In this document: one piece after another, positions 1 through 8,144 of the stretch
How the letters are laid out: the number at the start of each line of letters is the position of its first letter
Numbering within the stretch: position 1 is the first letter of the stretch
Origin: CAVXHQ01 sp963761735
GTDB taxonomy: Bacteria > Pseudomonadota > Alphaproteobacteria > Rhodobacterales > Rhodobacteraceae
Direction of reading: 5' to 3'
DNA: 64,000 bases
Assembly (NCBI GenBank): GCA_963761735.1
Contig: CAVXHQ010000003.1
Span: 248,001 to 312,000, forward strand
Position numbers and translations under genes: made by a program
Notes under the pieces: model-generated
Databases searched by the model: none
Told to the model about the DNA's origin: nothing
What the model saw: only the letters and a program-made list of their open reading frames with translations

Positions 1-516
1 ATGGGCATGGCGTCGATGGGGATCTATGCCACCGAACTCATGCGCGACTACGGCGCCAAAACCTTGATCCGCATCGGATCCTGTGGTGCGTTGCAAGAGA
101 ATGTGGCCCTGCGCGACGTCGTGCTGGCGATGACCGCGTCGAGTATCACGATCCCGTCGGGGACGTTGTTTCGCGAGGCGAATTTCGCGCCCTGTGCCGA
201 TTTCGGCCTGCTGCGCGCGGCCCATGATGCGGCGACGACCAAAGGTATCCGGTGCCACACCGGCGGCATCTACAGCTCGGATAATTTCTACGACGAACGC
301 AAGGATCTGATGGATGTCCTGCGCCGACACGGCACCCTCGCCGTCGAGATGGAGGCCGCCGAACTCTATACCATCGCCGCTCGCCACGGTGTACGCGCCC
401 TTGGCGTCATGACGGTGAGCGATCATGTTCTGACAGGCGACGATCTGACCGCACGGGATCGAGAACAGAGCTTTGGCGACATGGTAGAAATCGCGCTTCA
501 GGCGGCCTTCGCCTGA
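1..516 (+). CDS. deoD: DeoD-type purine nucleoside phosphorylase, 3' part
   Basis: Phosphorolysis of purine (deoxy)nucleosides in the cytoplasm for purine salvage. The 171 visible residues match the C-terminal two thirds of DeoD enzymes, which are about 235-240 residues. Visible family motifs are GIYATEL, IRIGSCGAL, the nucleoside-binding VEMEAAEL and TVSDHV, whose Asp is the catalytic acid, and a downstream Arg in DREQSF. The window starts inside the gene, so the ATG at base 1 is an internal Met and roughly 65 N-terminal residues lie outside. The stop is at 514-516, and the oppositely oriented DUF1989 gene ends 4 bases later, so the two genes converge with almost no spacer. Confidence 0.93.
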   Translation: MGMASMGIYATELMRDYGAKTLIRIGSCGALQENVALRDVVLAMTASSITIPSGTLFREANFAPCADFGLLRAAHDAATTKGIRCHTGGIYSSDNFYDERKDLMDVLRRHGTLAVEMEAAELYTIAARHGVRALGVMTVSDHVLTGDDLTARDREQSFGDMVEIALQAAFA

Positions 517-520
517 GGCC

Positions 521-1363
521 TCAGGTGCCGTGCGACCGGTCGTAGGCGTTCGACGCGGGCACGGTCCAGCCCGCCAGGGCGCCCGTGACCGGCGTCAGGA
601 CATCCATCCGCAACGGGTGGCACACCGCCACATCGCTTGAATGCACGGTGCCGCAATCACCGCCCGGACAGGCGCTGAGGATGGCCAACAGGTCGATCTC
701 GGCGAACAGCGTCAGGGCGTCGCCTGGGCGTACGGGGCTCGCCTTCATGAAATACTGGCCGGTATCGCGGGTAAAACCGGTGCACATGAATACGTTAAGG
801 ACGTCGTGGACAAGGCCTTCGGCATCGGCCAGTGACATCTGCGTGCCGGCGGCCAGAGCGCGGGTCAGGTTGGAGTGGCAGCAGTGGTGATAGTCGCTAC
901 CGCTGAGCAGGCGGTGCGTGTAGGGATCGCACCGCGTGCCGATCACATCGTGAATGCCGCCGCCGAACGCATCGATGCCGTACCATTCAAGGGTATCCGC
1001 TACGATCGTCGCCAGTGGCCGCAGATGCGGAAATGTCGACCAAAGCCTGTCGCCCCTCGTTACATGGGTGCCGTGCAGCGCGCGGGTCTTGCCCGAGTAG
1101 AACCGCTCTGTCAGGTCGTTCGCATTGAACAGGTTCAGATCGCCGACCTGCGGCCCCTCGACGGACAGAATACGCAGAAACGACCCCGCGGGCACATGGA
1201 TCGCGCGCGCATCGCGGGGCGGGACCGTCACGTTCGCCGATGCCGATGCCTCGTCCAGCACCCGGGCATAAAGCGACAGATCCGGGACGGGCAGCGCATC
1301 CGCAGGATAGCAGATGACCGGTGCTACGGCACGGCGCGTTGCAGCGTCGGCAGGCTCGGTCAC
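521..1363 (-). CDS. DUF1989 / urea carboxylase-associated family protein
   Basis: A 280-residue protein of the DUF1989 family, members of which often lie near urea or amide catabolism genes; the biochemical function is not established. Family features seen: HVPAGSFLRI near residue 56, VGDLNLFNANDL, RALHGTHVTRGDRLW, a Cys/His cluster DYHHCCHSN and CPGGDCGTVHSSD, which look like a metal site. The C-terminal NAYDRSHGT is typical of the family. The start used is a GTG at 1363-1361 with no convincing ribosome site; a 46-nt hairpin pair begins only 13 bases upstream, so the true start could be further downstream. It is on the same strand as sdhB but the hairpin element separates them. Confidence 0.8.
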   Translation of the reverse strand: MTEPADAATRRAVAPVICYPADALPVPDLSLYARVLDEASASANVTVPPRDARAIHVPAGSFLRILSVEGPQVGDLNLFNANDLTERFYSGKTRALHGTHVTRGDRLWSTFPHLRPLATIVADTLEWYGIDAFGGGIHDVIGTRCDPYTHRLLSGSDYHHCCHSNLTRALAAGTQMSLADAEGLVHDVLNVFMCTGFTRDTGQYFMKASPVRPGDALTLFAEIDLLAILSACPGGDCGTVHSSDVAVCHPLRMDVLTPVTGALAGWTVPASNAYDRSHGT

Positions 1364-1376
1364 GGTTGTAACCGCA

Positions 1377-1422
1377 CGAATTCTTTCAAAGAATTCGACG
1401 TCGATTTCTTCGAAAGAAATCG
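1377..1422 (-). repeat. 46-nt double-hairpin intergenic element, copy 1
   Basis: Read on the minus strand: a 21-nt perfect hairpin (9-bp arms CGATTTCTT and AAGAAATCG) at 1402-1422, a 4-nt spacer, then a 21-nt near-perfect palindrome with 10-bp arms starting CGAATTCTTT at 1377-1397. The same architecture and length recur at 31244-31289 and 46572-46617. It lies just downstream of sdhB and just upstream of the DUF1989 gene, both on the minus strand. There is no T-run, so a classical intrinsic terminator is not obvious. Confidence 0.85.
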
Positions 1423-1439
1423 TGGCCCCGCGCGCGACA

Positions 1440-2219
1440 TCAGATTACCCGCTCGACCATCATCTTCTTGATGTCCGAAATCGCCGCCGCCGGGTTCAGG
1501 CCCTTGGGGCAGGATTTGGCGCAGTTCATGATGGTGTGACAACGATACAGCTTGAACGGGTCCTCGAGATCGTCGAGCCGCTCGCCCGTCGCCTCGTCGC
1601 GGCTGTCGATGATCCAGCGGTGCGCCGCCAGCAATGCGGCTGGCCCAAGATACTTGTCGCCGTTCCACCAGTACGATGGGCAGGACGTCGAACAGCAGGC
1701 GCACAGGATACACTCGTAATGTCCGTCGAGCTTTTCGCGGTCCTCGACCGATTGCTTCCACTCTTTCGCGGGTGGATTGGTTTCGGTCTCCAGCCACGGC
1801 TTGATCGACGCGTGCTGCGCGTAGAAATGCGTGAGGTCGGGGATCAGATCCTTGACCACCGGCATGTGCGGCAGCGGATAGATCTTGATGTCGCCCTTCA
1901 CCTCTTCCATGCCGTGGATGCACGCGAGCGTGTTCACGCCGTCGATGTTCATCGCGCAAGACCCGCAAATCCCCTCGCGGCAGGACCGGCGGAACGTCAG
2001 CGTCGGGTCGATTTCGGATTTGATCTTGATCAGCGCATCCAGAATCATCGGCCCGCAGGTATCCATGTCGACGAAATAGGTGTCGACGCGGGGCGTTTCG
2101 CCGCTCTCCTCGTTCCAGCGATAAATCTTGAACGTCCGCAGGTTTTTTGCGCCTTCGGGCTTGGGCCACGTCTTGCCATGGGTGATGCGGCTGTTTTTGG
2201 GCAGGGTCAGCTGGACCAT
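1440..2219 (-). CDS. sdhB: Succinate dehydrogenase iron-sulfur subunit
   Basis: Electron-transfer subunit of complex II, on the cytoplasmic face of the inner membrane, passing electrons from SdhA to quinone. 259 residues, normal length. The N-terminal ferredoxin domain has CREGICGSC and a later Cys in TLACIHG for the [2Fe-2S] cluster. The C-terminal domain has CILCACCSTSCP and CHTIMNCAKSCP for the [4Fe-4S] and [3Fe-4S] clusters. It is the last gene of the sdhCDA block, from which it is separated by four small or accessory genes; its start overlaps the end of the preceding methyltransferase gene by 13 bases, so co-transcription is likely. Confidence 0.97.
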   Translation of the reverse strand: MVQLTLPKNSRITHGKTWPKPEGAKNLRTFKIYRWNEESGETPRVDTYFVDMDTCGPMILDALIKIKSEIDPTLTFRRSCREGICGSCAMNIDGVNTLACIHGMEEVKGDIKIYPLPHMPVVKDLIPDLTHFYAQHASIKPWLETETNPPAKEWKQSVEDREKLDGHYECILCACCSTSCPSYWWNGDKYLGPAALLAAHRWIIDSRDEATGERLDDLEDPFKLYRCHTIMNCAKSCPKGLNPAAAISDIKKMMVERVI

Positions 2220-2989
2220 GTCTCGTCTCCAGTAGGGATTGGTTTGGTCGCGATAAAGAGCGTCTCGCCCCGCATCAGACCATATGTGAGGACATCGGGT
2301 TCGACGGCGGTAAACTCGCCCAGCGTAAACCCGGCGGCACGGATGCGGATGCGCAGGTCGCGACCATAGATGCGGACGTGGTCGGTCTGTCCGAAATGCA
2401 CGAGGCGCTGTTTCGGCCCGTCGACGGACGCGTCCTCATAGGTATGCGCCCAGCCTTCGATCACCGGCGTGGCGAAAAACGCGATGCCGCCGGGGGCGAG
2501 CATGCGGTACATCTCGGACAACGCCTTGGCATCGTCGACATGTTCGAGGACGTGGGAACAGATGATCCGGGTATACCCCGCGTCGGGCAGGCCCGTAGCC
2601 TCGATGTTGACGCGGTGCGTGACGCGGCGGCCCTCGGCAAGGTCGGACGTCTCGTAGAGCGCGACGCGCGGTTGCACATGGTCGGTCACGAGTTTGTCCG
2701 GCGCGAAATGCAGCACGCGGTCGGTTGGCCCGAAGGGATCGCGACGCTGGCAGAACAGATGGAACAACCGGTGCCGTTCCAGCGCGTTGCACGACGGACA
2801 GCGCGCGTCGAACCGCGGTGGCTGACCGAAGGCGGTGAACATGCCGTGGTAGTCGCACACCGGGCAGGTCCGCGGATGGAGGCCGCGCGCCGCCTGCCGG
2901 AACCGGGCGATCTGGCGGTCGGCCTCGGCGGCTATTTTCGCCGCGAACTCTGCGGTGCGGTCGGTTTTGCTGACTGCCTCGCCGGTCAT
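2207..2989 (-). CDS. Class I SAM-dependent methyltransferase with N-terminal zinc-finger-like motif
   Basis: A 260-residue protein of unknown substrate. A CPVCDYHG pair and a CPSCNALERHR pair near residues 42-70 look like a small zinc-binding module. The methyltransferase fold follows: a glycine-poor motif I region HFAPDK, an acidic turn YETSDL, and the methyltransf_11 signature CSHVLEHVDD with MYRMLAPGGIAFF. The ATG at 2989 is chosen because it overlaps the stop of the upstream lipoprotein gene by 4 bases. It lies inside the sdh transcription unit between sdhA and sdhB and overlaps sdhB by 13 bases. A role in complex II biogenesis is possible only from position; nothing in the sequence shows it. 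Confidence 0.75.
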   Translation of the reverse strand: MTGEAVSKTDRTAEFAAKIAAEADRQIARFRQAARGLHPRTCPVCDYHGMFTAFGQPPRFDARCPSCNALERHRLFHLFCQRRDPFGPTDRVLHFAPDKLVTDHVQPRVALYETSDLAEGRRVTHRVNIEATGLPDAGYTRIICSHVLEHVDDAKALSEMYRMLAPGGIAFFATPVIEGWAHTYEDASVDGPKQRLVHFGQTDHVRIYGRDLRIRIRAAGFTLGEFTAVEPDVLTYGLMRGETLFIATKPIPTGDETWSS

Positions 2990-3270
2990 CGTTCCAGCCT
3001 CGGAGGGCGAAACGGCGCCGATCCCGTGCGCCTTTCGACGCATTGCGCATAGACGGCGTTCGGATCGCGCCCCGTGAGGTAATCGCCCGTCACCCCGACC
3101 CGCAGATCGGTGAACGGCCCCGAGCTGGAGTTGGTGCCGAGCGTCACCGACCCGGTCGGGCCCTGCGCCGCACGCGCCCGGTCCTCGCACTGCAGCGCGA
3201 CAACCTCGGGGTCGACCGGCACGGGCGTGCAGGCGACGAGAACGCCCAGAAGGATCAGTGGCGACCGCAT
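2986..3270 (-). CDS. Small lipoprotein, unknown function
   Basis: 94 residues. The N-terminus MRSPLILLGVLVAC has a short hydrophobic segment and a lipobox (LVAC), so export and lipid attachment are likely. The body carries GPTGSVTLGTNSSSGPF followed by GDYLTGRDPNAVYAQC, a glycine/serine-rich pattern I associate with small conserved rhodobacterial envelope proteins. The start ATG at 3270 overlaps the stop of the gene before it by one base, and the end overlaps the methyltransferase start, so this is a tightly coupled operon member. No function is known to me. Confidence 0.7.
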   Translation of the reverse strand: MRSPLILLGVLVACTPVPVDPEVVALQCEDRARAAQGPTGSVTLGTNSSSGPFTDLRVGVTGDYLTGRDPNAVYAQCVERRTGSAPFRPPRLER

Positions 3271-3587
3271 CACAACGCCCCGCCTTGCAGGCAAAATCGC
3301 GTCGGCGCGCGCAAGAGCATCGGTTGCAGGACGGCATCGACCCCGTTCGGCGCGGTGGCCAGTGCGATCAGCTCGGCTGCCGTTGATGTGCCGACGATGC
3401 AGGGGGCGGTAACGTCGTTGATCGCCGCTGTCTCGTCCGCGCGAAACCGGACCACGAGATTGTCGACCGCACGCTCGAACAGGGTGGCGCGGGCAACGGT
3501 TGACGGGGTGACGACGGGCACCTCGATGCGCGGCCCGCACGCCGCGAGCACCGGCAGCGCCATCAGGGCGACCCGCCCGGTCATCAT
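3270..3587 (-). CDS. Small lipoprotein, unknown function
   Basis: About 105 residues. Two consecutive ATG codons (3587 and 3584) are possible starts. The N-terminus GRVALMALPVLAACGP is a lipoprotein signal with lipobox LAAC. The mature part contains ERAVDNLVVRFRADETAAIND and two cysteines (PCIVG, RFCLQG) that could form a disulfide in the periplasm. It follows the 3601-3882 gene by 13 bases and overlaps the next lipoprotein by one base. Two small lipoproteins plus a secreted protein between sdhA and sdhB look like an envelope-related insertion in the sdh operon. Function unknown. Confidence 0.65.
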   Translation of the reverse strand: MMTGRVALMALPVLAACGPRIEVPVVTPSTVARATLFERAVDNLVVRFRADETAAINDVTAPCIVGTSTAAELIALATAPNGVDAVLQPMLLRAPTRFCLQGGAL

Positions 3588-3600
3588 GGCCCGTCCCACG

Positions 3601-3882
3601 TCAGATCTCGTCCAGAACGCAGGCGTTGAGTGCCTCCGGATCGCCCAGCTCGTCGAGTATGGCGGTTTTTGCGGCATCGCTCGCGGAGCCGGTAAACCGC
3701 GCGACCTGATCGTCCGACATTTGCAGCATGACGCATTGCGCGACAACGGACGCGGTGCGCGCGTCGATCTGCTGGGCCTGCAGCACGAGGACGATCTCGT
3801 CGCGCATCGCCGTGCGGGCGTCCTGCGCCACCGCGGGGGCAGCGATAACGGCAAGCGTTGCGACGAAAAATACGGCTTTCAT
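3601..3882 (-). CDS. Small secreted protein, unknown function
   Basis: 93 residues starting MKAVFFVATLAVIAAPAVAQ, a clear Sec signal peptide with AVA before the predicted cleavage site. The mature part is mostly helical with two cysteines (AQCVMLQM and NACVLDEI). The ATG at 3882 overlaps the TGA of sdhA in a TGATG arrangement, so translation is probably coupled to sdhA. I do not recognise the family. Confidence 0.7.
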   Translation of the reverse strand: MKAVFFVATLAVIAAPAVAQDARTAMRDEIVLVLQAQQIDARTASVVAQCVMLQMSDDQVARFTGSASDAAKTAILDELGDPEALNACVLDEI

Positions 3883-5687
3883 CAATAAACCCTCTTTTTC
3901 GGAGCGATCTTTTTCATGTCGATGCCGCCATCGGCCTCTTTCGTCAGAGGATCGAGGTGGACGGGACGATATTCAAGGCGCACGTCCGGCCCATCGACGT
4001 AAGAGAGGCTGTGTTTACGCCACTCCTTGTCGTTGCGGTCAGGATAATCCTCGTGGGCGTGGGCGCCACGGCTTTCCTTGCGGGCCTCGGCGGCGACGAT
4101 GGTGGCCATCGCGTTGGGCATCAGGTTCGTCAGCTCAAGGGTTTCCATCAGGTCGGAATTCCAGATCATCGTCTGATCGGTAACATGCACGTCGTCCATG
4201 CCTTTGGCGATGTCGGTCATCTTGGTCACGCCCTCGGCCAGCGTCTTGTCGGTGCGGAATACCGCCGCGTCGTCCTGCATCGCGTGCTGCATCTGGTCGC
4301 GCAGTTCCGCCGTGCCGGTCGAACCCCTGGCGTGACGGAGTGCGTCGAACCGGTCGAGCGCCTTCTGCACGCTGGCCATGTTCGGTTTGGGCACGGATGT
4401 CGCCGGGTCCACGACCTTGCCCGCACGGATCGCGGCGGCACGACCGAACACGACAAGATCGATAAGGGAGTTCGAGCCGAGGCGGTTCGCACCGTGAACG
4501 CTCGCGCAGCCGGCCTCTCCTACGGCCATCAGGCCCGGGGCGATGGCATCGGGGGCGTCGGCTGTCGGGTTCAGCACCTCGCCCCAGTAATTCGTGGGAA
4601 TGCCGCCCATGTTGTAGTGAACGGTGGGCAGGACCGGGATCGGCTCCTTGGTCAGGTCGACACCTGCAAAAATGCGGGCGCTTTCCGAAATGCCCGGCAG
4701 GCGCAAATCGAGGGTTTCGGGCGGCAGGTGGTTCAGGTTCAGGTGGATGTGGTCCTTCTTGTCGCCCACGCCGCGACCCTCGCGGATCTCCATCGTCATG
4801 CAGCGCGACACCACGTCGCGCGACGCAAGATCCTTGTAGGTGGGCGCGTACCGCTCCATGAACCGCTCGCCTTCGGAATTGGTGAGGTATCCGCCCTCGC
4901 CCCGCGCGCCTTCGGTGATCAGACAGCCCGCGCCGTAGATGCCGGTGGGGTGGAACTGCACGAATTCCATGTCCTGCAACGGCAGGCCCTGCCGCGCGAC
5001 CATGCCGTTGCCGTCACCTGTACAGGTGTGCGCGCTGGTGGCCGAGAAATAGGCACGGCCATAGCCGCCGGTGGCGAGCACGACCATCTTCGCCGAAAAC
5101 AGGTGCAGGGTGCCATCGTCGAGCTTCCACGCCAGCACGCCCTGACAGGTGCCGTCTTCGGACATGATCAGGTCGAGGGCGAAATACTCGATATAGAATT
5201 CGGCCTTCTGCTTGAGCGACTGGCCGTAGAGCGTGTGCAGGATCGCGTGGCCGGTGCGGTCGGCGGCGGCGCAGGTGCGCTGCACGGGCGGGCCCTCGCC
5301 GAATTCGGTGGTGTGGCCGCCGAACGGACGCTGATAGATGTTGCCCTCTTCGGTGCGCGAAAACGGCACGCCGTAATGCTCCAGCTCGTAGACCGCCTTG
5401 GGCGCCTCGCGGGCGAGGTATTCCATCGCGTCCGTGTCGCCCAGCCAGTCGCTGCCCTTGACGGTGTCGTACATGTGCCACTGCCAGTGGTCGGGCCCCA
5501 TGTTCGACAGCGACGCGGCGATGCCGCCCTGGGCGGCGACGGTGTGCGAGCGGGTCGGGAAAACCTTGGTGATGCAGGCCGTCTTCAGGCCCTGTTCCGC
5601 CATCCCCAGGGTCGCGCGCAGACCCGCACCACCGGCGCCGACCACGACGACGTCGAATTCATGGGTCTCGTATTCATATGCAGCCAT
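3882..5687 (-). CDS. sdhA: Succinate dehydrogenase flavoprotein subunit
   Basis: Catalytic subunit of complex II, oxidising succinate to fumarate with covalently bound FAD. 601 residues, the usual length. The N-terminal dinucleotide fold is DVVVVGAGGAGLRATLGMAE; the FAD-attachment His lies in TRSHTVAAQGG. Active-site motifs HPTGIYGAG and the Arg-containing EGARGEGG follow, with HGANRLGSNSL near residue 395. The C-terminus EYRPVHLDPLT is typical of the bacterial and mitochondrial form. It is preceded by sdhD (20-base gap) and overlaps the next small gene by one base. Confidence 0.98.
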   Translation of the reverse strand: MAAYEYETHEFDVVVVGAGGAGLRATLGMAEQGLKTACITKVFPTRSHTVAAQGGIAASLSNMGPDHWQWHMYDTVKGSDWLGDTDAMEYLAREAPKAVYELEHYGVPFSRTEEGNIYQRPFGGHTTEFGEGPPVQRTCAAADRTGHAILHTLYGQSLKQKAEFYIEYFALDLIMSEDGTCQGVLAWKLDDGTLHLFSAKMVVLATGGYGRAYFSATSAHTCTGDGNGMVARQGLPLQDMEFVQFHPTGIYGAGCLITEGARGEGGYLTNSEGERFMERYAPTYKDLASRDVVSRCMTMEIREGRGVGDKKDHIHLNLNHLPPETLDLRLPGISESARIFAGVDLTKEPIPVLPTVHYNMGGIPTNYWGEVLNPTADAPDAIAPGLMAVGEAGCASVHGANRLGSNSLIDLVVFGRAAAIRAGKVVDPATSVPKPNMASVQKALDRFDALRHARGSTGTAELRDQMQHAMQDDAAVFRTDKTLAEGVTKMTDIAKGMDDVHVTDQTMIWNSDLMETLELTNLMPNAMATIVAAEARKESRGAHAHEDYPDRNDKEWRKHSLSYVDGPDVRLEYRPVHLDPLTKEADGGIDMKKIAPKKRVY

Positions 5688-5707
5688 TGCGATGGTCCTG
5701 GATTACG

Positions 5708-6079
5708 TCAAAGGGCAAGGCGAACGATGGCCAGAAGGGCGAATGCCGCCGCCCCGTAGCTTACGCAGATCGCCGCGATGAGTGTGATTTTGCGGGCTAG
5801 GCCTCGAACGTAGTCCTCAAGCAGAGTTTGAAAACCTTTACGAAAGTGCACCATGCCGACGAGGATCGTCAGCCCGGCGACCAATGCGGGCCAGGGCCGC
5901 CCGTAATAGACGAGGGCCTCGGCGTAGGGCAGGCCCAGCGCGAAGCCGAAGGTGAAGACGAACAGCGGGATCAGGATGACCAGAGCCACCGAAGTGACGA
6001 TCATGTGCCAGTGGTGCGCGGTCCCGCTGTGTGCGGCACCCTTGCCGACTGCCCGCTTTCGATCCGTCAGATATGCCAT
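5708..6079 (-). CDS. sdhD: Succinate dehydrogenase membrane anchor subunit
   Basis: 123-residue membrane subunit of complex II that with SdhC binds quinone and heme b. Three hydrophobic segments are visible (around VTSVALVILIPLFVFTFGF, ALVAGLTILVGMVHF and ITLIAAICVSYGAAAF). The N-terminus MAYLTDRKRAVGKGAAHSG followed by GTAHHWHM, and YVRG near residue 90, match alphaproteobacterial SdhD. It starts 12 bases after sdhC and runs 20 bases before sdhA, so sdhCDA forms one unit. Confidence 0.92.
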   Translation of the reverse strand: MAYLTDRKRAVGKGAAHSGTAHHWHMIVTSVALVILIPLFVFTFGFALGLPYAEALVYYGRPWPALVAGLTILVGMVHFRKGFQTLLEDYVRGLARKITLIAAICVSYGAAAFALLAIVRLAL

Positions 6080-6091
6080 GTCCTGTACCCC

Positions 6092-6475
6092 TCAGAGTGC
6101 GAGCGCGGTGACGAACGCAAGCACCGTCGCGCCGCCCACCAGAATCTTGCCCACCGTGTCGCACAGATCCACGTCAAGGCCGTAGCCCGCATCCCAGATC
6201 AGGTGCCGGATGCCCGCAAGACTGTGATACCACAGCGCCCAGAGGGACAGGAACATCACCAGGTCGCCGAACCACGAGGTGATGAATCCGTCCGCGGTCG
6301 CGAAGGCGTCCGGTCCGGCGGCAAGGGCCCCGAACCACCACACCACCATGAACACCGCCACGATAAGGGCATTGCCGGTGATCCGCGTCAGGATCGACGT
6401 GACTGAAGTCCATTGCGGGCGATAGATGCTCAGGTGCGGGCTGAGGGGCCGGTTGCCCCGGTTCACGTCGGCCAT
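6092..6475 (-). CDS. sdhC: Succinate dehydrogenase cytochrome b556 subunit
   Basis: 127-residue heme/quinone anchor of complex II. It opens MADVNRGNRPLSPHLSIYRP, and RPLSPHLxIY is the SdhC signature. The heme-ligand His is in HSLAGIRHLIWDAG. Three membrane segments are visible. It is the first gene of the leftward sdh unit; its promoter should lie in the 6476-6758 gap. Confidence 0.95.
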   Translation of the reverse strand: MADVNRGNRPLSPHLSIYRPQWTSVTSILTRITGNALIVAVFMVVWWFGALAAGPDAFATADGFITSWFGDLVMFLSLWALWYHSLAGIRHLIWDAGYGLDVDLCDTVGKILVGGATVLAFVTALAL

Positions 6476-6758
6476 ATCGGGTCCTTTTCGTCGCAGCCTG
6501 CGGCCGCATTTATTACGTTGACGGAGTTGTGACGGGTTTCGGCGGGGAAGTCACGCGGTGGCGCGCGCAAAACCCGCGCCATATTGCCTCGCAAGGTGTC
6601 ATTCGCCCTTGTCGCCGCGTCATTCGCCCCTTTTGATGGCACATATTCCGGTGGTGGGCGTCCGCACCCCGTGACTGTCTGGCCCCCCGGTATCTGTCCG
6701 GCCCCGGAACATGACGGGCCTTGCCGCATGACGTCCGGCCCGGTCGAAACCGGCGCGG
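6476..6758 (-). promoter_or_regulatory. Intergenic region upstream of sdhC
   Basis: 283 bases between the end of mch and the start of sdhC, both on the minus strand. It contains no convincing coding frame. It must hold the sdh promoter if the operon is independently transcribed, but I could not identify an unambiguous -35/-10 pair, so this is a positional call only. Confidence 0.4.
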
Positions 6759-7931
6759 CTACACCGGCATCAGCGCCCAGTAGTCCAGATCGAGCAGGAC
6801 ACCGTCGCCATAGGCCCCGTCGGGCCTGTGCAGCTCGGTATCGGTGCCGGTCGTCGCGACGAGGCGCAGGCGGATGGCGCCCGCACCGGGAACCGCCGTG
6901 GGCGCCGTGTCGAGGACCTGCGACCAGGCCCGCACGGTATCGCCCGCAAAACACGGCGCGACATGGGTGCCCGCGTTCAGCGCCAGCATCAGCTGCGCGT
7001 TCGCCAGCCCGTTGAACGACAGCGTGCGGGCCAGCGATATGATGTGGCCGCCATAGATCAGACGCCGCCCGTCGGCGCGCTGCGTCGTGTCGAAATGCAC
7101 CTTTGCCGTGTTCTGCCACAGCCGGGTCGCCATCATGTGCTCGGCGTCCTCGATGGTGACGGCGTCGGTGTGGTCGACGATCTCGCCCACGCGGTAATCG
7201 CCCAACCGGTGCGGCTCGCCCGCCTGAACGACATCGTAGCGTGAATAATCGAGGCCGCCCGGCGGCGTCAGGTCTGCGGCGGCAACCGCCGTCAACAGGT
7301 CCGGAACGACCGGGCCTTCCGCGACATTTGCGGGCACGGTCCCCGACGCGCGGCATTTGACCATGACCCAGCGCACGTATTCCAGAACCTTTGCCCCGTA
7401 CTGGTTGCGGCCCTCGCTGCGCACCCAGACGACACCGCTCTTGCCGCTGGAATTGAGCTTCAGGCCGATCACCCGCGATGTCGCGGACAGCGTGTCACCC
7501 GGCCAGACGGGGGCCAGCCAGCGGCATTGCGCGTAGCCGAGGTTGGCCACCGCGTTGATCGAGATGTCGGGCACGGTCTTGCCGAACACCGTGTGGAACA
7601 CGATCAGATCGTCGAGCGGCGCGGCCGCAAGCCCGCAGGCCCGCGCAAAGACGTCGGACGAATGGATCGCGGTGCGCGCGGGATAGAGCGCGTGATACAG
7701 TGCCCGCTCGCCGCCTGACAGCGTCCGCGGGACGGCATGGACGATGATCTCGTCCAGCCGGTAGTCCTCGAAGAAGCGACCCGGATCTGTTTTCGTCGCG
7801 ATACCGCGACCGGGATCTGCTTTCGTCGCGAGACCGCGACCGGGATCCGTTTTCGTCGCGATACCGCGACCCGGATCTGTTTTCGTCGCGATACCGCGAC
7901 CGGGATCGGTTTTCGTCGCCGGACCGCTCAC
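6759..7931 (-). CDS. mch: Mesaconyl-CoA hydratase (beta-methylmalyl-CoA dehydratase)
   Basis: MaoC-type double hot-dog enzyme of the ethylmalonyl-CoA pathway, hydrating mesaconyl-CoA to beta-methylmalyl-CoA. Recognised by FFEDYRLDEIIVHAVPRT, LIVFHTVFGKTVPDISINA, LGYAQCRW, PGDTLSATSRVIGLK, GVVWVRSEGRNQYG and VLEYVRWVMVK, close to the Rhodobacter enzyme. The second half has AEHMMATRLWQNTAKVHF and IYGGHIISLARTLSFNGL. At 390 residues it is about 45 longer than the homologue I remember. The excess is an N-terminal array of five 10-residue units (ATKTDPGRGI type) before FFEDY, encoded by the 30-bp repeats at 7777-7926. The context with malyl-CoA thioesterase and sdh fits acetyl-CoA and propionyl-CoA assimilation. 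Confidence 0.9.
   Translation of the reverse strand: MSGPATKTDPGRGIATKTDPGRGIATKTDPGRGLATKADPGRGIATKTDPGRFFEDYRLDEIIVHAVPRTLSGGERALYHALYPARTAIHSSDVFARACGLAAAPLDDLIVFHTVFGKTVPDISINAVANLGYAQCRWLAPVWPGDTLSATSRVIGLKLNSSGKSGVVWVRSEGRNQYGAKVLEYVRWVMVKCRASGTVPANVAEGPVVPDLLTAVAAADLTPPGGLDYSRYDVVQAGEPHRLGDYRVGEIVDHTDAVTIEDAEHMMATRLWQNTAKVHFDTTQRADGRRLIYGGHIISLARTLSFNGLANAQLMLALNAGTHVAPCFAGDTVRAWSQVLDTAPTAVPGAGAIRLRLVATTGTDTELHRPDGAYGDGVLLDLDYWALMPV
7777..7926 (-). repeat. Five tandem 30-bp repeats coding the N-terminus of Mch
   Basis: Five consecutive units of exactly 30 bases, each encoding a variant of ATKTDPGRGI. Unit differences are a few substitutions (one TKAD, one GRGL) and the last coding unit runs into FFEDY. 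The period is a multiple of three, so copy-number change keeps the frame. The units appear to amplify the normal start region (KTDPGRFFEDY) of the enzyme. Confidence 0.93.
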
Positions 7932-7933
7932 GC

Positions 7934-8140
7934 CTATTGCGCCCCCAATTTCATTTCGGGCGCATAGGGCGCGGCCACCTCCTTGGTGACGGCCTGACCG
8001 CAGCGCATCACGCCGTTCGCCGCATCGAACCCGTAGGTCGGGTCGCCATGCAGCGTCCAGCCCTTCGACAGTGCCGCGCTCACCTTGTGGCAGAACGCCG
8101 ACGTGTCGTCGCCCGTCAGCAGACGGTAGATCATCGGCAT
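7934..8140 (-). CDS. DUF1737 small protein
   Basis: 68 residues from the ATG at 8140 (MPMIYRLLTG), preceded by a G-rich stretch that may be its ribosome site; an earlier in-frame ATG at 8164 lies inside nnrU and is less likely. The sequence YRLLTGDDTSAFCHKVSAAL with KGWTLHGDPTYGFDA and MRCGQAVTKEV is the DUF1737 pattern, a short conserved family of unknown function. It is packed between nnrU and mch. Confidence 0.72.
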   Translation of the reverse strand: MPMIYRLLTGDDTSAFCHKVSAALSKGWTLHGDPTYGFDAANGVMRCGQAVTKEVAAPYAPEMKLGAQ

Positions 8141-8144
8141 GTCG

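Noticed and set aside
3858..5759. 633-codon open frame opposite sdhA
   Set aside because: It is a high-GC antisense shadow of a clearly conserved gene and has no domain likeness.
7777..7926. Possible CRISPR array
   Set aside because: Units are contiguous 30-bp coding repeats with no spacers, and no cas genes are present.
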